A stretch of DNA of 48,161 bases from Virgibacillus sp. AGTR. GTDB taxonomy: Bacteria; Bacillota; Bacilli; Bacillales; Amphibacillaceae. A model generated the notes under the pieces. The model saw only the letters and a list, made by a program, of their open reading frames with translations, did not search any database and was not told the origin of the DNA. The stretch spans positions 1-48,161 of the forward strand of contig NZ_JAJERH010000028.1 in the NCBI RefSeq assembly GCF_016919725.2, read 5' to 3'. Shown one piece after another: positions 8,750-16,640 of this stretch (position 1 is its first letter; each line of letters begins with the position of its first letter). The translations under genes were made by a program, and so were the position numbers.

Positions 8750-8782
8750 TTAACTTAAATATAGGGAAAGAAGGGAGAACAA

Positions 8783-10144
8783 ATGTTCAAATTTTTAAAG
8801 CCTGCACCTCATAAAGAAAGGATGCCAGAAGAAAAAATCGACTCTTCCTATAAAAAGCTTCGGTTGCAAGTATTTTTAGGAATATTTATTGGCTATGCAG
8901 GATATTATTTAATTCGTAAAAACTTTTCGCTTGCGATACCTTATTTAACAGAGGAAGGCTTTACCAAAGGGGAATTAGGGATTGCTTTAGCAGCAATTTC
9001 CATTGCTTATGGTGTAAGTAAGTTTGTGATGGGGACTGTATCAGATCGCAGTAATGCTAGATATTTCCTCACCATTGGACTCATATTATCAGCTATTATC
9101 AACTTACTAATTGGCTTCGTGCCATTCTTTACTTCAACAGTGACTATCATGTTTATAATGCTATTTTTAAATGGATGGGCACAAGGTATGGGGTGGCCAC
9201 CTTCCGGAAGAATATTAGTACACTGGTTTAGCGTTAGTGAAAGAGGCACGAAAACCTCGATTTGGAATGTAGCACACAACGTTGGTGGCGGGTTAATGGC
9301 ACCACTAGCGATAGCAGGTGTATCCATTTGCACTACTTATTTTGGTGCTGTGTTTGTCGGCTACGAAGGAATATTTATTCTACCAGCTCTTGTTGCAATC
9401 GTGGTTGCTATCATTGCGTTCTTGTTAATGAGAGATACGCCACAATCCGTCGGTTTACCACCGATCGAGGAGTACCGTAATGATTATCAAAGCAAGGATA
9501 AAAAAACATACGAAACAGAACTAACTACAAAAGAAATATTGTTTAAATATGTTTTAAATAATAAATGGGTATGGACAATTGCATTAGCAAATGTGTTTGT
9601 ATACTTTGTGCGCTATGGTGTACTTGACTGGGCACCGACGTATTTAAGTGAAGAAAAATCCTTTAATATGGAAGAATCTAGTTTAGCCTATTTCTTATAC
9701 GAGTGGGCTGGAATCCCTGGGACATTATTATGTGGATATATTTCCGATAAGGTATTTAAAGGGCGTCGTGGTCCTGCAGGTGTCATCTTCATGGTAGGAG
9801 TTCTACTCTCTGTTGTTGTTTATTGGCTTAATCCAGCAGGAAACCCTTTAATTGACAACTTAGCACTTATAGCAATAGGTTTCCTTATATATGGACCGGT
9901 TATGCTTATCGGCTTACAAGCATTAGACTTTGTACCAAAGAAAGCTGCCGGAACCGCTGCTGGCCTAACAGGTTTGTTTGGCTATCTTGGTGGTGCTGTA
10001 ATGGCAAATGCACTTATGGGATTTATTGTACAACATGCAGGCTGGAATGCAGGTTTCCTTTTATTAACTGGTTCTTGCATATTAGCCATTCTATTATTTA
10101 CGTTAACTTGGAATGTTCGCGGACAAGAAGTAGTTAAGCATTAA
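8783..10144 (+). CDS. glpT: Glycerol-3-phosphate transporter
   Basis: Major-facilitator antiporter that takes up glycerol-3-phosphate in exchange for phosphate. It has 453 residues and about 12 transmembrane helices. Organophosphate:phosphate antiporter features are [21 protein letters not shown] in helix 1 (with the substrate-binding Arg), the loop [26 protein letters not shown] in helix 4, and [11 protein letters not shown], close to the family signature. A second conserved Arg is in [26 protein letters not shown] precedes the ATG. glpQ does not follow; the next plus-strand gene is a regulator 800 bases on. A cre-like site and an attenuator suggest control by CcpA and GlpP. Confidence 0.95.
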   Translation: MFKFLKPAPHKERMPEEKIDSSYKKLRLQVFLGIFIGYAGYYLIRKNFSLAIPYLTEEGFTKGELGIALAAISIAYGVSKFVMGTVSDRSNARYFLTIGLILSAIINLLIGFVPFFTSTVTIMFIMLFLNGWAQGMGWPPSGRILVHWFSVSERGTKTSIWNVAHNVGGGLMAPLAIAGVSICTTYFGAVFVGYEGIFILPALVAIVVAIIAFLLMRDTPQSVGLPPIEEYRNDYQSKDKKTYETELTTKEILFKYVLNNKWVWTIALANVFVYFVRYGVLDWAPTYLSEEKSFNMEESSLAYFLYEWAGIPGTLLCGYISDKVFKGRRGPAGVIFMVGVLLSVVVYWLNPAGNPLIDNLALIAIGFLIYGPVMLIGLQALDFVPKKAAGTAAGLTGLFGYLGGAVMANALMGFIVQHAGWNAGFLLLTGSCILAILLFTLTWNVRGQEVVKH

Positions 10145-10155
10145 TAATAAATTAT

Positions 10156-10203
10156 AGGGAGTTCCAAAAGCTATGGAAAATGGCTAAAGGGCTCCCCTTT
10201 TTA
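10156..10203 (+). terminator. Intrinsic terminator of glpT
   Basis: GGGAG (10157-10161) pairs with CTCCC (10192-10196), then TTTTT follows. It begins 12 bases after the glpT stop. Confidence 0.6.
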
Positions 10204-10346
10204 TATATCTAAAGTTCAAATGAAACAATCCTTTGTCAAACGCTAGAACAGGACACCTATAGCTGATTTATTTTACCTAATGTGACCATCCTTGTATCGT
10301 GTAAATATAGTGGAACAACAGGAACCTAAAAAAATATAATATCGTG

Positions 10347-10889
10347 CTAAACGTGAGAACTAGACTTCTTTGGAAATAATGTATAACTAAAGCTAATAAC
10401 AAAATCAATCAGCAATATTAGTGACCAGAGACGAAAGGTTTCAAATAACGCATTTGTCTGTTCCGGATTATTTATATATAAAATGATACCTCCTAAAAAT
10501 ACACTCCCTATGCACCAAGCTAACAAATGACGATACCAACCAACTCGTTCGCTTTTAGCGAATTCCTTTCCATACTTTTTCTTTTTAGACGGCTTCTCAC
10601 CATCAGCAAACCGATAGGCAAATTGTTGATCCGCCCATTTGATCATACTATGACCATAGCCTATGCTTACACCAATATAAATAGCAGCAATACCGTGAAC
10701 TGTTGTGGCAATTGCCCCGTTTTTCAAATCAATTACTGTTGCCATTAACAAGATAAAGTCAACAACTGGAGTAAGGATAAGTAATATAGCCCCAAGCCGT
10801 CTCTTTTTAAATACATATCTTGCGATTAAACCAGCTAAAACAAATATCCAAAAACCGATCTCACAAGCAATAATTAACCAACCAATCAA
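10347..10889 (-). CDS. Small integral membrane protein (YmcC-like)
   Basis: Membrane protein of about 180 residues with roughly five hydrophobic helices and a basic cytoplasmic loop containing KPSKKKKYGKEF. It resembles B. subtilis YmcC in size and pattern, a protein of unknown role; this comparison is from memory. The frame opens at a GTG (10898), but AGAGGTGG overlaps that codon, so the TTG at 10889 (IGWLIIACE) is the better start. It is divergent from the TetR gene at 10974, with only 84 bases between them, so it is a candidate target of that regulator. Confidence 0.6.
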   Translation of the reverse strand: MIGWLIIACEIGFWIFVLAGLIARYVFKKRRLGAILLILTPVVDFILLMATVIDLKNGAIATTVHGIAAIYIGVSIGYGHSMIKWADQQFAYRFADGEKPSKKKKYGKEFAKSERVGWYRHLLAWCIGSVFLGGIILYINNPEQTNALFETFRLWSLILLIDFVISFSYTLFPKKSSSHV

Positions 10890-10958
10890 AGAATCCACCT
10901 CTTTTTAGTACAATCGTATTAATTAAATTATACGTTACTTATTTAAATAATACAACTG

Positions 10959-10967
10959 TGTTATAAT
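10959..10967 (+). promoter_or_regulatory. Extended -10 promoter giving a probably leaderless tetR mRNA
   Basis: TGTTATAAT is a perfect extended -10, and its last base is only 6 bases before the ATG at 10974. No ribosome binding site is present, so transcription should start at or next to the start codon. AT-rich partial palindromes fill 10906-10958 and could bind the regulator. Confidence 0.6.
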
Positions 10968-10973
10968 AATGAC

Positions 10974-11582
10974 ATGCCAAAAAAAGTAGATCATGAAAAA
11001 AGAAAAATTATAATAGCAGAAGCAACATGGAAAATAATTGTAGAAGAAGGAATAGAGCAAGCAACCGTTCGTAATATCGCTCATGCTGCTGATTTATCAG
11101 TAGGCGCTTTAAGGCACTATTTCACAACCCAATCGGAGTTGTTGCTTTATTCCATGCAACTAGTCTCCGATAGAGCTCGAGAAAGAATGGCCAGTCAACA
11201 GTACGATGGTCCACCACTACAAGTCATGGAGGAAGTTCTTTTTGAATTTATACCTTTAGATAAAGACAGAAAAATAGAGATGGAGGTATGGTTAAGTTTT
11301 TCAGCAAGAAGTCTTGTTGACCCAGATTTAATGCAGTTGAATCAAAAGGTATATCATGACTTACGACGTGTTATTATTGCTGTTATTGATCATCTTATCT
11401 CCCTGCAATTCGTACCTGATCAGTTTGCTACTGAGATTGAAACTGAACGGTTATATGCACTCATTGATGGACTTGCTATTCATCATTTGCTACAACCAGA
11501 TAGCCTGTCTAAAGAAATGATGACCTCTGTGATCCAACATCATCTAAAGAGTTTATGTAAACAGGAGGTTTTGGATAAATGA
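10974..11582 (+). CDS. TetR family transcriptional regulator
   Basis: DNA-binding repressor of 202 residues. The N-terminal helix-turn-helix is typical of TetR: EGIEQATVRNIAHAADLSVG followed by ALRHYFTTQSELL. The C-terminal ligand domain resembles the BetI/PksA-type group, with EVWLSFSARSLVDPDL and a DGLAIHHLL segment near the end. The ATG lies immediately after an extended -10 and lacks a ribosome binding site. Its stop overlaps the start of the HD-domain gene by 4 bases (ATGA), so the two are coupled. Likely targets are itself, the HD gene and the divergent membrane protein gene. The ligand is unknown. Confidence 0.88.
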   Translation: MPKKVDHEKRKIIIAEATWKIIVEEGIEQATVRNIAHAADLSVGALRHYFTTQSELLLYSMQLVSDRARERMASQQYDGPPLQVMEEVLFEFIPLDKDRKIEMEVWLSFSARSLVDPDLMQLNQKVYHDLRRVIIAVIDHLISLQFVPDQFATEIETERLYALIDGLAIHHLLQPDSLSKEMMTSVIQHHLKSLCKQEVLDK

Positions 11583-12124
11583 GACAAAAAGCTAAAGCGT
11601 TCGCAACAAAGGCACATGATGGACAACGAAGAAAGAGTTCCAATGATCCTTATATCACTCATCCCATCCGTGTAGCAGCAAGGTTAGCAGCAGCTGGTTT
11701 TCGTGATGAATTAATTAGTGCTGGATATTTACACGATGTGGCGGAAGACACTTCTTATACTATTAAGGATATTAAGGAACAATTTGGTGATTCAATAGCT
11801 CACTTGGTTGCAGCCAATACAGAAAATAAATCTCTAAGTTGGCAGGAAAGAAAACAGCATACAATTGACAACTTGAAATCTGCGGAAAAGGAGATAAAAT
11901 ATTTAATTATTGCTGATAAACTAGATAATTTACTAAGCTTAGAACAGGACTTGAGAGGTCAAGGTGCAATTGTTTGGGACCATTTTAACGCTCCTTTCGA
12001 AAAGCAAAAATGGTACAATCAGTCATTAGTTGAAGTAATGTACTATGGTTTACGTTCTGAAGAAATCCCCAATTACTTTAGATTATATGAAGAAACTGTT
12101 GCTAGAGTGTTTGAAGGAAAATAA
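11579..12124 (+). CDS. HD-domain hydrolase (RelA/SpoT hydrolase-like)
   Basis: Metal-dependent phosphohydrolase of 181 residues. Conserved features are the first His in YITHPIRVAARL, the HD pair in AGYLHDVAEDT, the EDT that follows it as in SpoT/MESH1-like alarmone hydrolases, and the Asp in IADKLDNLLSL. The gene has only the hydrolase half of a Rel protein, so it may be a small alarmone hydrolase, although other nucleotide substrates are possible. AGGAGG lies 10 bases before the ATG, within the end of the TetR gene, and the overlap implies joint regulation. Confidence 0.75.
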   Translation: MRQKAKAFATKAHDGQRRKSSNDPYITHPIRVAARLAAAGFRDELISAGYLHDVAEDTSYTIKDIKEQFGDSIAHLVAANTENKSLSWQERKQHTIDNLKSAEKEIKYLIIADKLDNLLSLEQDLRGQGAIVWDHFNAPFEKQKWYNQSLVEVMYYGLRSEEIPNYFRLYEETVARVFEGK

Positions 12125-12323
12125 TAAAGTAGTATTCCATTGTGTTTTTTCCACAGAATTCTTGAGGAAAACATTGCTTTAGTAAGGCTCTTTCTGTCTG
12201 TTACATCTGGGATATATTATAATCTTCCGGAAAGAGTGGCAATCAACTATATGCCTTGACTCGCATACAGTACTGTTCTTGATGATTACTCGACTTCCAC
12301 TTCATTTTTTATAGATAATAAAG

Positions 12324-12364
12324 CAGCCTCCGATTTCCAATGAGGAATGGAGGCTGTCTTTCTT
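12324..12364. terminator. Bidirectional terminator between the HD gene and rsgA
   Basis: CAGCCTCC (12324-12331) pairs with GGAGGCTG (12349-12356). TCTTTCTTTT follows on the plus strand, and CTTTATT follows on the minus strand. It serves the convergent tetR-HD and rsgA transcripts. Confidence 0.75.
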
Positions 12365-13432
12365 TTATTTATATCTACGATTTTTATATCTTGTCTTCAT
12401 ATTTTTGGTAAGCTGCTTCCACTTATTTTTTTCTTCGAGTTGTGCTTTTTGATCCTGCTTTCTCTTTTCATAAGCTAACTCACGCTGTAATTTTAGATAG
12501 CTCTGGAAACGTGCTTCAGACAATTCACCTGAATTAAGGGCATCCTTCACTCTACAGCCAGGCTCCGTATCATGCTTGCAGTCGGTAAAATAACATGCGG
12601 TAACGAAGGCTTCAATATCCTCAAATGCCGTATCAATAGCATGTTCACCTTCCCAAAGCTGCAGCTCACGCATACCAGGTGTATCAATAAGTAATCCACC
12701 ATTTTTCAATAAAAACATTTCACGATGTGTTGTTGTATGACGACCTTTACTATCATTCTCCCGTATAGCATTTGTAAGTTGAACCTGTTCTTCCAGTAGC
12801 ACATTTACCAATGTTGATTTTCCTACGCCAGATGAACCTAAAAGCGCTGCAGTTTTACGTGGAGGCAAATAAGACATAAATTCCGTTATACCTTCTCCCG
12901 TTATACTGCTCAATGTAACAATCGGAATCCCAATTGCAACCTCTTCAAGCTCAGACATGATCGTAGCTATTTCATCAGCTTTACACATATCTTTTTTCGT
13001 AAGCACTATAACTGGTGAAGCTCCACTCTCATAGGCTGAGATAATATATCTTTCCATCCTTCGTACATTAAGATCATCATTTAACGAACCTACGATAAAA
13101 ATAGTATCCAAATTTGCAGCAACTAACTGCGCTTCTGTCTTATCACCAGCCGCTTGGCGAACAAATTGAGTTTTACGTGGTAATAGTTCCTTTATTACTG
13201 CTTTTTTCTCATCAATTAGTTTCTCCACAACCACCCAATCACCAACAGCAGGAAAATCCATTGATGAATTAACCTCATTAAAGAATTTCCCACTAACATG
13301 CGCTATATACTCATATCGACCATCAGATATGCGATAGCTATTCCGTTGCACCGTAATAACACGTGCAATTGTATTCAAATTGACAGATGGTGAAGATGAT
13401 TCCTCCCATCCTAACTTTACCAAATCGTTCAC
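12365..13432 (-). CDS. rsgA: Ribosome small-subunit-dependent GTPase (RsgA family)
   Basis: Circularly permuted GTPase that acts in late maturation of the 30S subunit. The G motifs come in the permuted order: G4 TKKD (145-148), then G1 GSSGVGKST (199-207), then G3 DTPG (250-253). The zinc site is Cys280, Cys285, His287, Cys293, followed by a lysine-rich C-terminal helix. An N-terminal OB-like domain covers about residues 20-85. At 355 residues it is longer than B. subtilis YloQ/RsgA (about 300), so it may be the second, longer paralogue that many bacilli carry. The start is GTG, with GGAGG 10 bases upstream. Confidence 0.9.
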   Translation of the reverse strand: MNDLVKLGWEESSSPSVNLNTIARVITVQRNSYRISDGRYEYIAHVSGKFFNEVNSSMDFPAVGDWVVVEKLIDEKKAVIKELLPRKTQFVRQAAGDKTEAQLVAANLDTIFIVGSLNDDLNVRRMERYIISAYESGASPVIVLTKKDMCKADEIATIMSELEEVAIGIPIVTLSSITGEGITEFMSYLPPRKTAALLGSSGVGKSTLVNVLLEEQVQLTNAIRENDSKGRHTTTHREMFLLKNGGLLIDTPGMRELQLWEGEHAIDTAFEDIEAFVTACYFTDCKHDTEPGCRVKDALNSGELSEARFQSYLKLQRELAYEKRKQDQKAQLEEKNKWKQLTKNMKTRYKNRRYK

Positions 13433-13633
13433 TATGAAAATTCCTCCTATAATGGAGAAAGCACCCTCATTATACCGACCGTTCCTCCATTTTGTTTGAT
13501 GTGTACGTACATAAATTTCGTTTTACAGTTGCACTCATAAAACATCACTCCTTTCAAAATGGACCTATCGGTGTTAACCTACAATAGTTATACCCTATAT
13601 TACTTACTTAGTAAAGTTCTTCTGTACAATTCA

Positions 13634-13666
13634 GCAAAAAGCCAGACGTAAAAAACACGTCTGGCT
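13634..13666 (-). terminator. Intrinsic terminator of the aldo/keto reductase gene
   Basis: GCCAGACGT (13641-13649) pairs with ACGTCTGGC (13657-13665), and TTTTTG follows on the minus strand. It lies 8 bases after the stop at 13674. Confidence 0.85.
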
Positions 13667-13673
13667 TCTCTGC

Positions 13674-14498
13674 CTATCTAATATTCATTTCGCTCGGCTC
13701 CGGGCCTTTACGCTCATTTCGATCCAATCCTTCGATCCTTTTCATATCATCAGTCGTTAGTTCAAAATCAAACACGTTAAAATTCTCTTCCATTCTAGAT
13801 GGTGTAACTGATTTAGGTATTACAATATTATTATATTGCAGATGCCAGCGAAGAATTACCTGAGCAGGTGTTTTACTATAACTACCAGCAATACTAGTAA
13901 TTACATCATTTTTTAATACTTCGCCACCTTGCATTAATGGACTCCAAGCTTCAAGATATATATTGTGTTTTTCACAGAATTCCTTTACTTCTTTTTGCTG
14001 CAAGTATGGGTGACACTCTACTTGATTAACCGCAGGAACAACATCACATTCATCTATTAATCGTTGCAAGTGCTCCACATTAAAGTTACAAACACCAATC
14101 GCTTTCACACGACCATCCTTATATAGCTTTTCCAAAGCTTTATATGTTTCCACATAGTCATCATACTCAGGCGTCGGCCAGTGAATAAGGTAAAGATCAA
14201 CATAATCTAAGCCTAATCGTTCTAAGCTTTTGTCAAATGCCTGTAGCGTATTCTCATAGCCTTGATCCGAATTCCAAACTTTAGTAGTGATAAAAAGGTC
14301 TTCACGTGCAACATTACTGTTTGCTAGTGCCTTACCAACACCATTTTCGTTTTCATAAACTTTTGCCGTATCAATAGAGCGGTAACCAATTTCTAGTGCC
14401 TTTTCCACTGCAGGGGTCGCTTCTTCATCCGGTACTTGCCAAACACCAAATCCTAATTGTGGCATTTTCAAACCGTTGTTAAGTGTTATATACTGCAT
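13674..14498 (-). CDS. Aldo/keto reductase (YvgN/YtbE-like)
   Basis: NADPH-dependent reductase of the AKR superfamily, 274 residues, predicted to reduce aldehydes such as glyoxal and methylglyoxal. The catalytic tetrad is complete: Asp43 (SIDTAKVY), Tyr48, Lys73 (TTKVWN) and His106 (YLIHWPTP). The cofactor-binding end has IPKSVTPSRMEENF, usual for NADPH-specific AKR5 enzymes. AAGGGAG precedes the ATG. It is transcribed alone, with a strong terminator, on the same strand as rsgA and the ABC-F gene. Confidence 0.92.
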   Translation of the reverse strand: MQYITLNNGLKMPQLGFGVWQVPDEEATPAVEKALEIGYRSIDTAKVYENENGVGKALANSNVAREDLFITTKVWNSDQGYENTLQAFDKSLERLGLDYVDLYLIHWPTPEYDDYVETYKALEKLYKDGRVKAIGVCNFNVEHLQRLIDECDVVPAVNQVECHPYLQQKEVKEFCEKHNIYLEAWSPLMQGGEVLKNDVITSIAGSYSKTPAQVILRWHLQYNNIVIPKSVTPSRMEENFNVFDFELTTDDMKRIEGLDRNERKGPEPSEMNIR

Positions 14499-14588
14499 CT
14501 TTTAACTCCCTTTCATTTTGGAATATTATTCTTATATTATCACAGCTGCTTATTGGATTTAATCAATATGCATTCGTAATGACCATCC

Positions 14589-16214
14589 TTAATCTCTCCA
14601 TTTTCTCCGAGCGAACGTGTAATTTCCTTCATATCTCGATAAGCGTTCCTGATCAATTAAATAGGTTACAGGAAAGAGTCTATCTAAAAAGTATCGATCA
14701 TGTGATACTGCAATAATTGTTCCATCAAATTGTTCTAATGCTTCTTCTAGAACCTCTTTGGATTCAATATCAAGATGATTCGTTGGCTCATCTAAAATAA
14801 GCAAATTATGATTCTGGTACACAAGTTCCGCCAAACGTAGACGCATTTTTTCTCCACCACTTAATTGCTTAACCTTACGGAAAACACTCGGACCAAAGAA
14901 AAGAAACCTTGCTAAAATCCCCCTCGCTTCTCCCTCTGTAACAGGTACTTGATCACGAAATTCTTCCAGAACAGATCGAGATCCATCCATTTCTAACATA
15001 TGCTGTGATAAGAAACCAATAGATAAATTGCTTCCTAGTTGGATCGCACCCTGATCTGGTTCATCTTTCCCTAATAACATTCTTAACAGAGTTGATTTCC
15101 CAGTTCCGTTTTCACCTATAATAGCAACACGATCTTGAAAGCGAATATGCATATTGGCTGCCGAAAATAATGGTTTACTCGGAAAACGCTTATACACATT
15201 ATCCAGCAGAATAACATCCTTCCCACTACGTTTTTCCATTTGAAAATCCAAATTAATACGCTTTTTCTCCAAAATCGGACGTTTCAAGACAGTCATTTTC
15301 TCTAAAGCTTTTTCCATACTTTTGGCTCGACGATGCAAGCCATCATTTGGTGGATTTGCTTGATTTGCCCACTCTTTTAAACGTTTAATCGTTTCCTTCA
15401 TCTTCTTTATTTTTTTCTGTTGATCCTGGTATTGCTGGAATTCTTGCAGTAAACGCGTTTCTCTTTCTTTTACATAATCCGTATAATTCGTATGATATTT
15501 CAACAGTTCTCCTTGGTCCATCTCTAATATAGTAGTTACTGTTTCATCTAGAAAATAACGGTCATGAGAAACAATGACAACTGTTCCATGGTATTGATTT
15601 ATAAAATTTGTTAGCCATTCAATCGCAAGGAAATCCAAATGATTCGTCGGCTCATCCAACAGCAGAAGATCTGGCGCTGTTAATAATAGCTGCGCTAAAC
15701 CAACCTTTGTTCTTTCTCCACCACTTAGGTTCTTCCACTTCTTATTGGCTAAATGCTCCATTTGTAAGCCATTCATTACACGCCTTACTTGAGCATCCAT
15801 TTCGTAACCACCTTGATCCTGGAATTGCTCTTGAAGCTTTCCGTACTTTTCAATAAGAAGCATTAATTGATCAGCTTCCGTTTCCGAAGACATACTAGCT
15901 TCCAATTCAAGCATTTGTGATTTTAGTCGATTAAGCTTTGTAAAAACTTGAAATAACAGTGATTCAACCTCAGCTTCAGCTTCTAAAGATGGGGCTTGCT
16001 GTAATAAACCAACGGATAAATTCTTTTTCCATGTAATCGTACCTTCTGCTGGCTCCGACTTCTTTGCCAATAAATCTAGTAAGGTTGTCTTTCCTTCTCC
16101 ATTCCTTCCAATTAACCCAATTCGTTCTCCTTCTTTAATTTCAACTGTAATATCCTTAAATATAATATTTGCACCTAATATTTGCGTCACTTGCTGTAAA
16201 CTGCTAATAATCAT
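14589..16214 (-). CDS. ABC-F family ATPase (translation factor or ribosome protection type)
   Basis: Soluble twin-ATPase protein of the ABC-F family, 541 residues. It binds the ribosomal E site and in many members dislodges antibiotics. First cassette: Walker A GRNGEGKT (36-43), signature LSGGERTK, Walker B LLLLDEPTNHLD. A charged helical linker (about 245-320) precedes the second cassette, with GENGTGKST, LSGGEKMR and LLILDEPTNHLD. There are no membrane helices. The frame is open to a GTG at 16244, but GGAGG lies within that extension 8 bases before the ATG at 16214, which is therefore preferred. A 370-base leader with its own promoter, a 26-codon frame and a terminator precedes the gene, as in antibiotic-inducible ABC-F genes. 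The exact subfamily was not determined. Confidence 0.88.
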   Translation of the reverse strand: MIISSLQQVTQILGANIIFKDITVEIKEGERIGLIGRNGEGKTTLLDLLAKKSEPAEGTITWKKNLSVGLLQQAPSLEAEAEVESLLFQVFTKLNRLKSQMLELEASMSSETEADQLMLLIEKYGKLQEQFQDQGGYEMDAQVRRVMNGLQMEHLANKKWKNLSGGERTKVGLAQLLLTAPDLLLLDEPTNHLDFLAIEWLTNFINQYHGTVVIVSHDRYFLDETVTTILEMDQGELLKYHTNYTDYVKERETRLLQEFQQYQDQQKKIKKMKETIKRLKEWANQANPPNDGLHRRAKSMEKALEKMTVLKRPILEKKRINLDFQMEKRSGKDVILLDNVYKRFPSKPLFSAANMHIRFQDRVAIIGENGTGKSTLLRMLLGKDEPDQGAIQLGSNLSIGFLSQHMLEMDGSRSVLEEFRDQVPVTEGEARGILARFLFFGPSVFRKVKQLSGGEKMRLRLAELVYQNHNLLILDEPTNHLDIESKEVLEEALEQFDGTIIAVSHDRYFLDRLFPVTYLIDQERLSRYEGNYTFARRKWRD

Positions 16215-16324
16215 CTTCTCTTCCTCCGTTTGCCGAAGAGACACTTACTACACATAGAAAGAAGTATTTTTATTAGATTGCTATTCAATTTTTACATCAT
16301 AAAGAACAATCTTTTAAAAACACC

Positions 16325-16362
16325 AAAAAAAGACGCAAAGAGTTCTCCCCTTACACGCCTTT
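16325..16362 (-). terminator. Attenuator in the ABC-F leader
   Basis: On the minus strand AAAGGCG pairs with CGTCTTT (one G-U pair) and seven Ts follow (16325-16331). It stands about 110 bases before the ABC-F start and downstream of the leader promoter, so it would end most transcripts unless an alternative fold forms. A second long hairpin just upstream (16374-16424, TATGGAA/TTCCATA with inner CGTT/AACG) may be part of the switch. Confidence 0.65.
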
Positions 16363-16499
16363 TTCACTAGATATATGGAAGCGTTAGTCTATTCCACTTC
16401 AGAGGAAGCCAACGATTTTCCATACGAATCCGCTTGTAGGTAGATGTCTCTTACTGGTATTTTTCCTAATGTTGTAGTAAAAAAGGGCATACTTATCCC

Positions 16500-16580
16500 T
16501 CAAGCAACATTTCCGGAAAAAATCGCATAACGAAACCAAAGATATTCTTTAATCTTCGTTACACTACCAGTATGATTCAT
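16500..16580 (-). CDS. Possible 26-residue leader peptide of the ABC-F gene
   Basis: A short frame with a strong ribosome binding site (AAAGGAGGTGG, 8 bases before the ATG), just downstream of a good sigma-A promoter. The peptide starts MNHTGSVTKIKEYLW and ends SGNVA. Codons 3-5 lie in TACTGGTA (16565-16572), which can pair over 8 bases with TACCAGTA (16452-16459) downstream of the stop. A drug-stalled ribosome would mask that segment and could alter folding of the downstream attenuator. This is the arrangement known for several antibiotic-resistance ABC-F genes. The mechanism here is inferred. Confidence 0.55.
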   Translation of the reverse strand: MNHTGSVTKIKEYLWFRYAIFSGNVA

Positions 16581-16608
16581 CTAACCCACCTCCTTTTTAA
16601 TTATGTCT

Positions 16609-16638
16609 AGTATACTTAAAAATTCAGAAAGGTGTCAA
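16609..16638 (-). promoter_or_regulatory. Sigma-A promoter of the ABC-F leader transcript
   Basis: On the minus strand TTGACA (16633-16638) is 18 bases from TATACT (16609-16614). The start site would be near 16602, just before the leader-peptide ribosome binding site. The -35 lies in the 3' flank of the LysM gene, inside a GGTG/CACC hairpin that may serve as that gene's terminator. Confidence 0.75.
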
Positions 16639-16640
16639 TG

